Below are positions 50,446 to 61,600 of a stretch of DNA of 64,000 nt, in pieces. How positions within the stretch are numbered: the first letter of the stretch is position 1; each line of letters opens with the position of its first letter. Both the position numbers and the translations under genes were made by a program. Source of the DNA: Desulfomicrobium baculatum DSM 4028 (GTDB lineage: Bacteria; Desulfobacterota; Desulfovibrionia; Desulfovibrionales; Desulfomicrobiaceae); assembly GCF_000023225.1 (NCBI RefSeq), contig NC_013173.1, positions 1,428,501 through 1,492,500 of the forward strand, written 5' to 3'. The notes below the pieces were generated by a model. The model was not told the DNA's origin, made no database searches, and worked only from the letters and a program-made list of their open reading frames with translations.

Positions 50446-50624
50446 TTTCCCATCATATCTCCGCCCCGCAAAATCCACGTCACAACTCTCCATATCTCCA
50501 GGTCCTGCCCTGGACTGATACGCAGCGGCTGATAATCCTTCTTGTCTTTAGGATTGACTTTTTTGTGTTTCCTGTCTTCATTCTTGATGGGGTCCTCTCT
50601 CTGTTCCCGTCCTCTCTTTGTCCT
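50415..50624 (-). pseudogene. C-terminal scrap of a LexA/S24-type repressor
   Basis: Minus-strand frame after a stop codon: a charged stretch, then DKKDYQPLRISPGQDLEIWR, VVTWILRGGDMMG and a TAA at 50,415-50,417. The Pro-Leu-Arg-Ile...Gln-Asp-Leu-Glu-Ile-Trp-x-Val-Val-Thr-Trp pattern is the usual end of LexA/phage-repressor S24 domains. No start or helix-turn-helix remains. It overlaps the tRNA terminator and is probably what is left of an older prophage at the same site. Confidence 0.55.
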
Positions 50625-51222
50625 CTATATGTTCCGTTTGATGCGTAACATTTCTCAATCCTCTGATTGTCAATGTTTTTACTTTACTGTAACAGCAATA
50701 ATCATGCACAAAAAAATTTATTATTGAATTTTAAGTTAAATTTATTTCCATAAAAAATAAATACGATGTATTTTAGAATTGCTTATGTAAGTTAAAAATT
50801 ATGAATTAAAAAAAATATTTTGAAATTCTGTTTTTTACATATATTCCAATCGAAATTTCTGTCATGACGCATAAAATAAATGAATACTGTGGTACGTATT
50901 TTGAGCCGGAGGCGTACTGTTTACGGACTGGAAAATTGGAAGGAAAGGGGCTGTTTTAGTGCTCATAAATGTACTTGCAACTACCTGTTAACTAGGAGTA
51001 TTATTCACAAGTTTTGATACAGAGTGTATTAAAATTTATACGGATTTACTAAAATATAGCTAGTATTAATGAGTATTCTAGGAAGTTAGTAATACATACC
51101 AATATTTATTTTCACTAATATATTTTTTTTACGCGCTTTTCAAACGTTTTTTCATTTTATTGTTTAATAATTTTCCAGAATTTTATTTATTACAGGCGTT
51201 TAAATTTTTTCAGGAGGAAGCA
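50625..51222. other. AT-rich intergenic region before the TolC-like gene
   Basis: A strongly AT-rich stretch with no gene I can support. A 61-codon frame at 50,542-50,727 lies antisense to the S24 scrap and is dismissed. The right end carries CAGGAGG, the ribosome-binding site of the next gene. The promoter for the secretion locus must lie here, but no boxes stand out. Confidence 0.4.
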
Positions 51223-52593
51223 ATGAGGCTGATTATTTCCTTTTTGAATGGTATTTCTATGGTTCGCTGCATTAAAATTTTCCTCACGTTACTTGCTTTC
51301 CTTTCTTTTTCAACGCCTGCTGTCGCGACAGGTCTGCTGGATATGTACAAGCAGGCCGTTCAGAATGATCCTATATTTCAAAGCTATCAATTTCGGACCT
51401 TTGTCGCCCAGGAAGGGAAACGGCAGGCTTTGGCCGCCATGCTGCCGACGGTGATGGCTACGGGCAGCTATATGCACAAGAGTCAGGACATCGTCAGCAG
51501 CGACAACGAGGTCTACGCCTCGGGCAGTTCCGAGTACGGGACCACCGTCTATGGCGTAAACCTGACTCAGCCTTTGTTCAACTGGGCCTCTTACACCGGG
51601 TGGAAGCAGGCCGAGATCGTTCGCGTCCGCTCGGAGATGGAGTTCGTTCTGGCCGGGCAGGAGCTGATCACCCGGGTCTCGGACCTTTATTTCCAGGCAC
51701 TGGCCGCAAAGGACAGGCTCGACTACGCCCTCGTCGAGCAGGCCGCCGTCGAGAAACACTTCGAACTGGCCCAGGGCCGTTCGGACATGGGCCTCATTCC
51801 CATCACCGACCTGTACGACGCCAAGGCGCGCCTCGCGGCCACCGAGGCCCTGACCATCGAGGCGCACAACAGGCTTGATGACGCCCTGCAAGCCTTGAGC
51901 GAAGTGACCGGCGCACCCGTGGATGACCTCATTCCTCTGGCACCAAACATCAAGCTGAAGAGGCCTGAGCCGCCGACCCTGGATTCCTGGCTCGCTGGAG
52001 CCCTCGAAGGGAACCCGGCCATCGAGCTCAGCAAAAAGGCCGTGGAAGTGGCCGAACTCGAAGTGAAGCGCCAGAACGCCGCCCATTATCCTACGCTGGA
52101 CCTGGTCAGTTCCTTCGACAACGAGAACACCGAGGATTCGCTTTTCGGTGGAAGCAGCGAGGTCGACACGTACAAGATCGGCGTGCAGTTCAACCTGCCC
52201 CTGTATCAGGGCGGTGAAGTCGCTTCCAAGACCCGCTCTGCGCGGCACGAGGTCGGCATCGCCCGGCAGGATCTGGTCAAGCAGTCCCGGTCGGTTGCGC
52301 GCAAGACCCGCTCGGCCTTTCTCGGCGTCGACAGTTCACTGAAGAGGGTGGACGCGCTCGCGCAGTCCCTCGACGCCAACAAATTGGCTCTCGAAGCCAA
52401 GCAGGACGGCTACATGTCCGGATTGTTCACCAGCCTTGGCGTCCTTGACGCCGAACGCGACCTGGCACTGGTCAGCATCGACCATGCCCAGGCACGCTAT
52501 GATTACATTCTCAATAGCCTGCGGCTCAAGCAGGCTGTTGGATCCCTGACCGAACAGGACTTGCTGGATCTGGAAAACTGGCTTGTGAAATAG
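51223..52593 (+). CDS. TolC-family outer membrane channel for type I secretion
   Basis: A 456-residue protein with a signal peptide of about 36 residues (hydrophobic core KIFLTLLAFLSF, cleavage likely after AVA). Two related outer-membrane efflux repeats follow: each has a long helical hairpin with a strand, for example GLLDMYKQAVQNDP at the start, GVNLTQPLFNWASYTGWKQA in the first repeat and FNLPLYQGGEVASKTRSARH in the second. This is the TolC architecture. Start at 51223 has AGGAGG upstream, whereas an earlier in-frame ATG has none. It lies 37 bases before the giant gene and probably forms its exit channel; no ABC transporter or membrane-fusion partner is in the window. Confidence 0.88.
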   Translation: MRLIISFLNGISMVRCIKIFLTLLAFLSFSTPAVATGLLDMYKQAVQNDPIFQSYQFRTFVAQEGKRQALAAMLPTVMATGSYMHKSQDIVSSDNEVYASGSSEYGTTVYGVNLTQPLFNWASYTGWKQAEIVRVRSEMEFVLAGQELITRVSDLYFQALAAKDRLDYALVEQAAVEKHFELAQGRSDMGLIPITDLYDAKARLAATEALTIEAHNRLDDALQALSEVTGAPVDDLIPLAPNIKLKRPEPPTLDSWLAGALEGNPAIELSKKAVEVAELEVKRQNAAHYPTLDLVSSFDNENTEDSLFGGSSEVDTYKIGVQFNLPLYQGGEVASKTRSARHEVGIARQDLVKQSRSVARKTRSAFLGVDSSLKRVDALAQSLDANKLALEAKQDGYMSGLFTSLGVLDAERDLALVSIDHAQARYDYILNSLRLKQAVGSLTEQDLLDLENWLVK

Positions 52594-52630
52594 GCTCGTA
52601 CACGCTGCCGACCACTTGGAGGGTATGGGA

Positions 52631-55600
52631 ATGCTGAAGCATCTGCGCGAAAGATTCGCCGCCATGAGGCGTGGTTCCGTTTCGCCGGTCGAACCAAGGC
52701 GAAAGATGAGGTTTGAAACCCTGGAACCGCGCATCCTGCTTTCGGCGGATCTGGGCATGGAAAATCCCGATCCCGGTCCTCATGGACAAGACGCCACGGT
52801 GGCCATCGAGCAGCCTCTGGTCCAGACCCAAGACCCTGCCGTCGTCGCTTCCGACGACACCACGCCCACGGACAGCCCATGGCTGGAAAGTCCCGGACAG
52901 GAGAGCCCCGGGCTGCGTAGCTCCACGGAAATGGTTCTCGTCGATCCGTCCGTGGGCGATTACCACTCCCTCCTCGACAGCCTGCGCTCTTCTTCTGAAA
53001 ATCTTGCCCAGTACGAGGTCCACGTGCTGGACGCGTCCCGGGACGGGTTCGAGCAGATCTCGTCTCTGTTGCAGGATCGGGAAGGAATCGATGCGCTGCA
53101 CCTTGTCGCGCACGGGGATGACGGGAATCTGAGGCTCGGGACGACGATTCTGTCCGGGGCCAACCTGTCGCAACATTCCGACGAGCTGCGTTCCTGGAAC
53201 ACTGCCTTGAGCGATAACGGCGACATCCTGCTGTACGGCTGCGGCATCGCCGCCGGACAGGACGGCGTGGAATTTGTTCAGGAACTCGCCTCCATGACCG
53301 GGGCCGATGTCGCGGCCTCCATCGATGCCACGGGCAGCGCCGGCCTTGGTGGCGACTGGGATCTGGAATACGCCACCGGCGCCATCGAAAGCGCCACGCT
53401 GTTCGCCAATCACAACGATTACGCCCGGCTGCTGCAGGACCGCTATGTCACCGGCACCGACAGCGCCGATACATTCACTCTCGACCTCGCAGGGCTCACC
53501 CTGACCGGCGGGGGCGCGAGCCTCTCCCTGAACACCACCGACAACTATATTCTGAACGGAGCGGGCGGTTCCGACACCCTGATGATCGTGGGCGGGACCG
53601 GCGAGGACACCGTTTCGCTTTCCTCCACCGGCATCGCCTTCAACGGCACGACCTATAATTTTCTGTTTGGCAGCATGACCAGCGTGGAATCGGTGATCAT
53701 CACCCCCGGCGACCACTCTGAGGATGTACTTTCCGTGGGAAGCCTGGACATGGACGGCAGCCTGACCCTGCTGGCGTCCCAGGGGACGGTGGCGATTGAA
53801 GCAGGCGCCGTCGTGACCTGCGACACCGGCATCTTCGTCACCGCGCCGACCATCACCATCGCCGACGGGGCCGTGCTGACGACAGACCAGGATATCCGGC
53901 TCATCGCCAGCGCCGGGGTGCAAGTGACCTGGCTGACGGCCACGCCGGTATTCAATTATCAGAAAGCCGAGGCCTCCATCGATATTGGCGCCGCCACGCT
54001 GAACGCCGACAACGTACTGATCCATGCCGATGCCACCACCATCAAGAAATTCGAGCTGGTGGTGGACGAAAACGCCTTGAGCAGTTTTGTCGACAGGCTG
54101 GTAAGCGGGCTGCTGCCCGCCAACACCTCCCTTGCCTTCACCGACAGCGGAGGGGCTGCGGCAGATGCTATCACCCGCGGCGACGGCGGAAGCTGGATTT
54201 CCGACGGGTTCAGCGCCGGTCAGTTGATCCGGATCAGCGGCACGGCCTCCAACAACGGGATCTACCGGGTTGATTCTCTGACGGCCGACACTCTGACCCT
54301 GGGAGCGGAATACGCCCTGGTCAACGAAACCACGGCTTCGGCTTCCGTGGCCTCCGCCGTGGCCCTGACCGGCGAGCTTCAGCTTGCCTTCAACAACATC
54401 GACAACGCCGCCGACACCATCGTCCGCGCCGTCGGCACCTGGGCCGCGGACGGCTTTGTGGCCGGCCAGTACATCAGCGTGACCGGTTCCGCCGACAATG
54501 ACGGGATCTACCGCATCGCCTCCATCTCCGGCGCCGTCATCACCCTGCAGAGCAGCTACGTACTGTCCCGGGAAATCCAGACCGAAGCGTCAACAAGCGT
54601 GGCCTCCCTCATTGGCATGACGGCCGCGGATCAGCTGACGCTGGCCACCAGCGGGGGCGTCTCCACCATCATCCGGGATTCGGGAAGCTGGCTCAGGGAA
54701 GGATTCCAGGCCGGACAGAGCATCGAGATTTCCGGATCCACCGCGACGATCACGCTGTCGGGCGATTTCCATTTCAGGGACAATGGCGCGGCGGCGGACA
54801 CCATCGAGCGCGCCGACGGCCTGTACTGGGAAGATGGCGGGTTTCAGGCGGGGCAGTACATCTCGGTCGCCGGCGCCAATGCGGGCGTTTACCAGATCGC
54901 GGCGGTCGAGGGGTCCGTGCTGACCCTCATGGATATGGACAGCCTGGCCGCGATGGATTCCCAGGCCGCCGTCATCACGGCCGTCACGGCCATGGTTGGC
55001 GCTCCGTCCCTGACCTTCGCCGCCACGGCGGATCAGGGGGCCATGGTCTCACGGGATACGGGCAGCTGGGTGGAGGATGGTTTTTCCGCCGGCATGACCG
55101 TTTCCGTCGGCGGTTCCGCGTCCAATGACGGAGTCTACCGCATCGCCTACCTCGACGACCTCAATCTGATCCTGGAATCGGGCGCGGTGCTTACGGACGA
55201 AGCGCCCGAGGACGGCGTCACCCAAAACATCACCGTCCTTTCCCCCCGCAGCGGGATCAATAACGGCACCTTTCAGATTCAGTCGGTTTCCGCCGACGGC
55301 CGCACCCTGACTCTGACGGACACCTTCGTGCTGCTGGCGGAAACCGGCAACGGGTTCACGGTTACGGCCGACCCCGTTTCGGCCGCCGATGTCCCCATCG
55401 CCATCGTGGACCAGAGCCAGGGGATGACGGGTACTCCGGCGCTCTATTTCGTGAACAAAGGGGTGCTGGCCGGGGTTGGAAGCCTGACCTTCACCGACAA
55501 CAGTATCACTCAGGACACCATTTCCCGGGATACGGGCAGCTGGGTGACCGACGGCTTTGCCGTGGGCCAGGAAATCACCGTCACCGGATCCGCCGGAAAC

Positions 55601-58600
55601 GACGGGGACTACGTCATTGCCGACATCATCGACGGCGGAAAGACCCTGCGCCTGGTTTCCGGTCAGGAACTGACGAACGAGACGGCTCAGTGCGAGGATG
55701 TCAGCGTCATGACCGATACCGCCGACACCATCACCCGCGCCACCGGCAGTTGGACCTCCGACGGCTTTGCCGCCGGCCAGTACATCGCCGTGTCCGGCAC
55801 GGACAACAACGACGGCACCTATCTGATCGCAGCCGTTTCCGCCGACGGCAGAACCCTGACGCTGGACGGTGTTTACACCCTGAATGGGGAAATCACGGAC
55901 AGCGCCTCGGTGGCCCGGATCGCTTCCGCCCTCAACAGCAGCGGCGGACAGCTGACGGCCGGGGATGTCTCCGCTCAGCTTCTGAGTCAGGTCGACGGGG
56001 TCGGCCTGTTCAACACGATCAGCTATGTGGCCCAGGTGCTTCTGGCCGAGGCTACGAGCACCATCACTCTCGGCGCGACGATCAACGCGGCGGGGAATGT
56101 GGTGGTTGAGGCCGAATCCGTCGCCAACACCACCCTGAAGACTCCCAGCCTGATTTTCGGGGTGTCGGTGGGATCGTCCACGGCAACGGCGTCGGCCGTT
56201 GTGGAAAGCGGGTCCGTCATTACAGCGGGCGGGAATTTCAGCCTGACCACCACGGTGGACAACACCCTCAGTGTGACCTCGGCCGCCATGAAGGGCATCC
56301 AGAAGATCATCGCCCAGAAAGTGCTGCATATTCCCAGCGGCCCCGGGCTGTTCATCGCGGTGGGCGTGGCCGATTCGAACAATACGGTCGCCGTGAACAG
56401 CGGTGCGGTGATCGAGGCGGACTCCGTGGCCGTGCGCGCGGAAACCACCAACAGTTTCAGCACGGCCGCCAAAAGCGTCGTCATCACGCCGCAGAAGAAC
56501 ATGGGTGAGGCCATCGGGGTTGCCGTGGCCACCTACAGCTCCGATACGAGCGCCCATATCGGCGGCACGGTGACCGCTACCGTTGGAGGGGTGTCGGTGG
56601 CGGCAGAGTCCGTCAACGTTGTCGATCGGGTCAGCGCCGCCTCGGCCGTCAAGGCCAAGCCTCCCCTTGCCGGACGCATGATGGGCGCAGTCACGAACAA
56701 ACTGTCCGGCACCAAGGATCCAAAGGCCGGGTTCAGCCAGTTCTCCATGGCGGCCAGCGTGGCGGTCGCGGTGAGCAGCAACAACGCCGAAGCCTATATC
56801 GCGGACGGGGCCGTCGTCACTGCCGCCGGCGACATCGTGGTGACCGCCCGGGCCGAAGACAATTTCAAGGTGATCTCCACGGCGGCGGCCAAGCTCAACG
56901 CAGCCGTCAGCATCGCCGGAGCCGTGGCGGTGACCGATTACACCAATACCGCCAATGCCCAAATCGGAGCGGACGCGACGGTGATTTCCGGCGGCGATGT
57001 GATCGTGACGGCCGACGCCGTGGTGCCGAGCCAGTTCAAGGTCGTCAGCGATTTCATCACGCTCATGACCTGGTTTGCGGATCTGGACCAGAACATCACC
57101 GCGCCCAGCATCGATTTCAACCTGCCCAGCATCGATTCGAGCACCGGGACCATCGACTTTGCCGCCTCCCAGGACACCCTGACCCAGCTGTCCACCTACA
57201 GCTCGGAAACCCTGGCCGAACTCCTTGAGCCGGTGCAGCTGCTGATCGGTTACCTGAAGGTGGTGCCCACCAGCATCGCCACCACCTTTGTGCAGGCCAG
57301 TTCCGCGTCCAAGACCGAGAAGGACAAGAAAACCGGTCAGGTGAAAGACCCCGACGCCATCGGCAAGTTTTCCGCCTCGGGCATCGTCAACGTACAGTCC
57401 GTGGACAATGTGGCCAGCGCCTTCATCGGCGCCGGCGCGGTGGTGTCCGGAGATAACGTCGTGGTGGAAGCCGCCGCCAGCATGGACACCATCAGCATCG
57501 CAGGGATGAAGCTGGGCAAGATCCAGGATGTCATCGCGCTGCTGAAGGCCGGCGGGGCCGCCGGAAACGAAAGCTCCGGCAGCGGGGCCGGCGGCACGTA
57601 CAACGGTCAGACCTTTGCCAATCGGGCCACAGCCCTGGTGGACGACGGCGCGGTGGTTACGGCCACCGCAGGCGGCATCACTATCGCGGCTGACGTAAGC
57701 AACTGGATGCTCAACATCGCCCAGGCCGGCGGTAGCGCCGAAAAGTTCGGGGTGTCCGGGGCCTTTGCCTGGAACAACGCCACCCATGAAGCCGTGGCCC
57801 ATGTGGAAGACACGGCCACCCTCGCCGCAACGGGTAATGTCGATATTGAGGCGTCCACGTCCTACCAGAACATCAATATCGTCGGTGCGATCCAGAAGGG
57901 CGGCACGGCATCGGCGGGTGCCGCGGTGGTGCTCAATCAGGTCAGCAACATCACCGAGGCCTTTGTCGGCGACACGTCCCACAGCGCCGAGCCTGCGGTT
58001 TCAGGCACGCCCACCCTGACTTTTGCCGGTAACGCCGTCATTCGGTCCGGCGGAAGCTGGACGACCGATGGGTTCCGCGTCGGACAGTTGATCCAGATTT
58101 CAGGAACCGCCGGCAACAACGGTCTGTATCGCATTGTGTCCATTTCTGCGGGCGGCACGACCTTGACGCTCGACGCGGCCGTTGTCGCCGAAGCGACGGC
58201 TGCTGCCGGCGTTTCGGTACTGGGTTCCATCACGTCCGGCGGGGCGGTTAGGCTTGATGCCCGCTCGGATGAACTGCTGGTCACGGTCACGGTGGCCGCT
58301 TCCCAGTCCAAGGGCGGCACCAAAAAGGAGGAGACGGGCAGTTCCCCGGATGATCCCCTGGACGGCGAGAGCCTCCCGAACCTGTTCAGCGAAGAGCCGA
58401 CCAACGTTAAGCAAGTGGCCGGCATCGCCGTTTCCGGCGGGGCGAGCGTCAACACCGTGAGCGATGTCACCCGGGCCTACGTCAGTGACGGCGTTCACCT
58501 TGATGCGGCGGGAGATTTGATCATCACGGCCGACAACCAGGCTCTGCTGGTTTCCGTTTCGACGGCCCTGGGCATCGACATGAGCAAGGCCGATGGGGGC

Positions 58601-61600
58601 GCGGCCCTGGCCGGGTCTTTCGCCTACCAGGATCTGGACCGGGACGTGAAGGCCTATGCGCAGGATGCGGTAATTTCGGCGCATAATGTCTCCACCGTCG
58701 CATCCAGCGATGATCTGGTGGTTTCCGTCAGCGCCGGCGGGGGCGGTTCCAAGAAGGGGAAACTGTCCGTGGCCGGATCCGCGGACCTCGTCCTGGTCGA
58801 CAGCGACGTGCAGGCCGGTCTGTGGGCCAACACTTCCCTGGATGCCGGGGGGGATGTGACCATCGACGCTTCGGGCAAGCTGCTGGACGTGTCCGTGGCC
58901 GGGGCCGTTTCCTATTCCGGCGGCGCCAACGGCATCGGTGGGTTTGGGGCGGCGGCCGATGCGGTGGCGCTGGTGCAGACCGTCAAGGCCTTTATCGGCG
59001 ATAACGCCGTGGTGGATGCCGCCGGGGATATCAGCATCACCGCTTCCCAGGATACGGATATCATCTCCGTGGCGGCCTGCGGGGCTGTGACCAAAGGCAA
59101 GATCGGCATGACCGGTTCCGCCTCGATTCAGGTGGTGACCAATGTCGTAGAGGCCTCTATCGGCGCCGACGCCGTGGTGACCACACCCGGAAGCCTGCTT
59201 CTGGACGCGGACGACTCGCTCTTTGTGGTGTCGGTGGCCGGGGCCGTGGCGTACGGCAACACGGCCGGGTTCGGGGCGTCCGGGGCGGTCGGGGTCATCG
59301 ATCAGACCACCTCGGCCTATATCGGCGATGACGCGACGGTTTCGGCCCAGGGGCACGGCGATGGGGTTTCCGGCGGCAGCGGCCTGTCCGCCAACGGCAT
59401 CGTGATTGATGCCGGCACTTCGGACACGATTTTCCGCATCGCCGGCGGCGGCGGTATCAGCAGCAAGACAGTGGGCGGGGCCTTTTCCGCAAGCACCGAT
59501 ACAATCGACATCGACACCTTGGCCTATATCGGCGACGGAGCCTCCATCAACGCTTCCACCACGGGGGCGGCGGCCAGTCAGGCCGTCAGGCTCCGTGCCG
59601 AGGATTCCCTGTTCAAGGTGGGCGTGGCCGGATCCCTGGGCGTTTCCAAAGCCGTGGGCGTCGGCATTGCGGCGGACGTGGAGGTCATCGGACGGCGCAC
59701 CAAGGCCTATATCGGCAACGACAGCACCGTGAATGCCGTGGATGATGTCGGCTTGCAGGCGGATACGAACGGGAAGATCTTTTCCTTTGCCGCCGGTCTG
59801 GGGATCGGCAGCGACACGGCAGGCGTGGCCGGTTCGGCCGCCGTGGTGACCACCACCGATGTGACCCGTTCTTCCATCGGCAGCGGATCGACGGTTTCAG
59901 TCGGCGGCGACGTGTCCCTTCATGCCGCCTCTGACACACTGCAGGTCGGCGGCGCCGGAGTGTTCGCGGTGGGCGGCAAGGCCGGTATCGGCCTGACCAA
60001 CGTGACGGTGGTGCGCAGCGACACGGTGGAAACCGAAATAAGCGGGGCCACGGTGACGGCTGGCGGCGCGGTCGGTCTGGAATCCGGCGCTCATTCCTCT
60101 GTCGTGAACCTGGCCATCGGCGGGGCGGCTTCGTCCGAATTCGCCGCCGGCGCCGGCATTGCCGTGAATATCGAGACCACCACGGTCTATGCCGGAATCT
60201 CGGGCAACGCTACGGTGACGGCGGGGGGGGATGTGACCGTACAGGCCCTCAATGACCGGTCGGTGGATACCTTGGCCATCGGCGGTTCCGGCGGCGGCAG
60301 CTACGCCGGCGCGGCCGGAGTGGCCGCCAATGCGGTCATCAACCGCGTCACGGCGGAGATCGCCGCGTCGACGGTGAAGGCCGGCATGAACGCCGACGGC
60401 TCCATAGCCAATGAGGCGGCGGATGTTGTCCTGCTGGCCCAATCCTCCTCCAGCATCCGGGCCCTGGCCCTCGGCGTTTCCGGAGCGGGCACCGGAGCTC
60501 TTTCCATCGCGGCGCTGGGCAATGTCGTGACGAACGCCATCGGTGCCCGTATCACCGGCTCCACGGTGGCGGCCGGGGGAGACGTCACTTTGACGGCCAG
60601 GGAGCTGGCACCGTTCAGCATTCCGGACTGGATCGTGCCTGCGGAGGCGGCCGCCGACCTATCAACCGCCCTGGACGGATCCCCGGTGCAGCTGGACGCC
60701 AACATCCTGGCCGTGAACGTGAGCGTGGCCGGTTCCGGTAAGGTCGCCGTGAGTGGGCTTCTGACGGGCAATGTGATCGCCAACGACATTTCCTCGGAAA
60801 TATCCGCATCTACGGTAACGGCGGGAAGACACACCGCGAGTGGGGATATTCTCAATCCGTCTGCCGACGTCATCCTGACCACCTTGACCGATTCGGCCAT
60901 CCTGGCCCTGTCCGTGGGCGTGGGCGCATCGGGCCAAGTGGCGGTGCAGGCCACCGGCTTCGGCAACGTGATCACCGGGGGCGTCGAGTCGAGCATAACC
61001 TCGGCATCCACCGTCCAAAGCGGTGGTCTGGTGACGCTGTCCGCCGATGACCAGTCCCACATCACCTCGGTCGGCCTGAGCGTGGCGGCTTCCGGCAGTA
61101 CGGCGGTCTCCGCCATCATCGGCGCCAACGTGATCACGAGCACCGTGGATGCGCTGATCTCCGGGGCTACGGTCACGAGTGGCAGCACCCTGGCCCTCAC
61201 GGCCACGTCCGCATCCACCATCTTCAGCTTTGCCGGCGGAGTGGCCGCTTCCGGCTCCACTGCCGTGCAAGTGACCATGGCCGGCAACGTAGTCACGAAC
61301 ACCACCCGGGCCGCAATCCTGGCGGGAACGAGCGCCTCGGATGTGGATGCCGTCGGCGCCGTCACGCTTTCGGCCACGGACACCTCCATCGTCGACGCCA
61401 TTGCCTTCGGGGTTGCCGGCAGCGGCAGCACGGCCGTGGGCGTGGGCATGGCCGCCAACGTGATCACCAATTCCACGGTGGCCGCTGTCGGCGGATCGAG
61501 CCTTGATACGGGCTCAGCGCTGACCCTGACTGCGCAGTCCACCGAGATCATCCGCGCGCTGGCCCTGGGCATTGCCGGGTCCGGTTCGGCGGCCGTGCAG

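Noticed and set aside
50542-50727. 61-codon plus-strand frame after the att site
   Set aside because: Antisense to the S24 repressor scrap and not protein-like.
55049-57982. Very long minus-strand open frame (977 codons), and other long minus-strand frames between 52.5 and 64 kb
   Set aside because: They lie opposite the giant plus-strand gene. Their translations are low-complexity His/Gly/Arg or Ala/Thr/Pro strings with no domain, and arise from the GC-rich third positions of the real frame.
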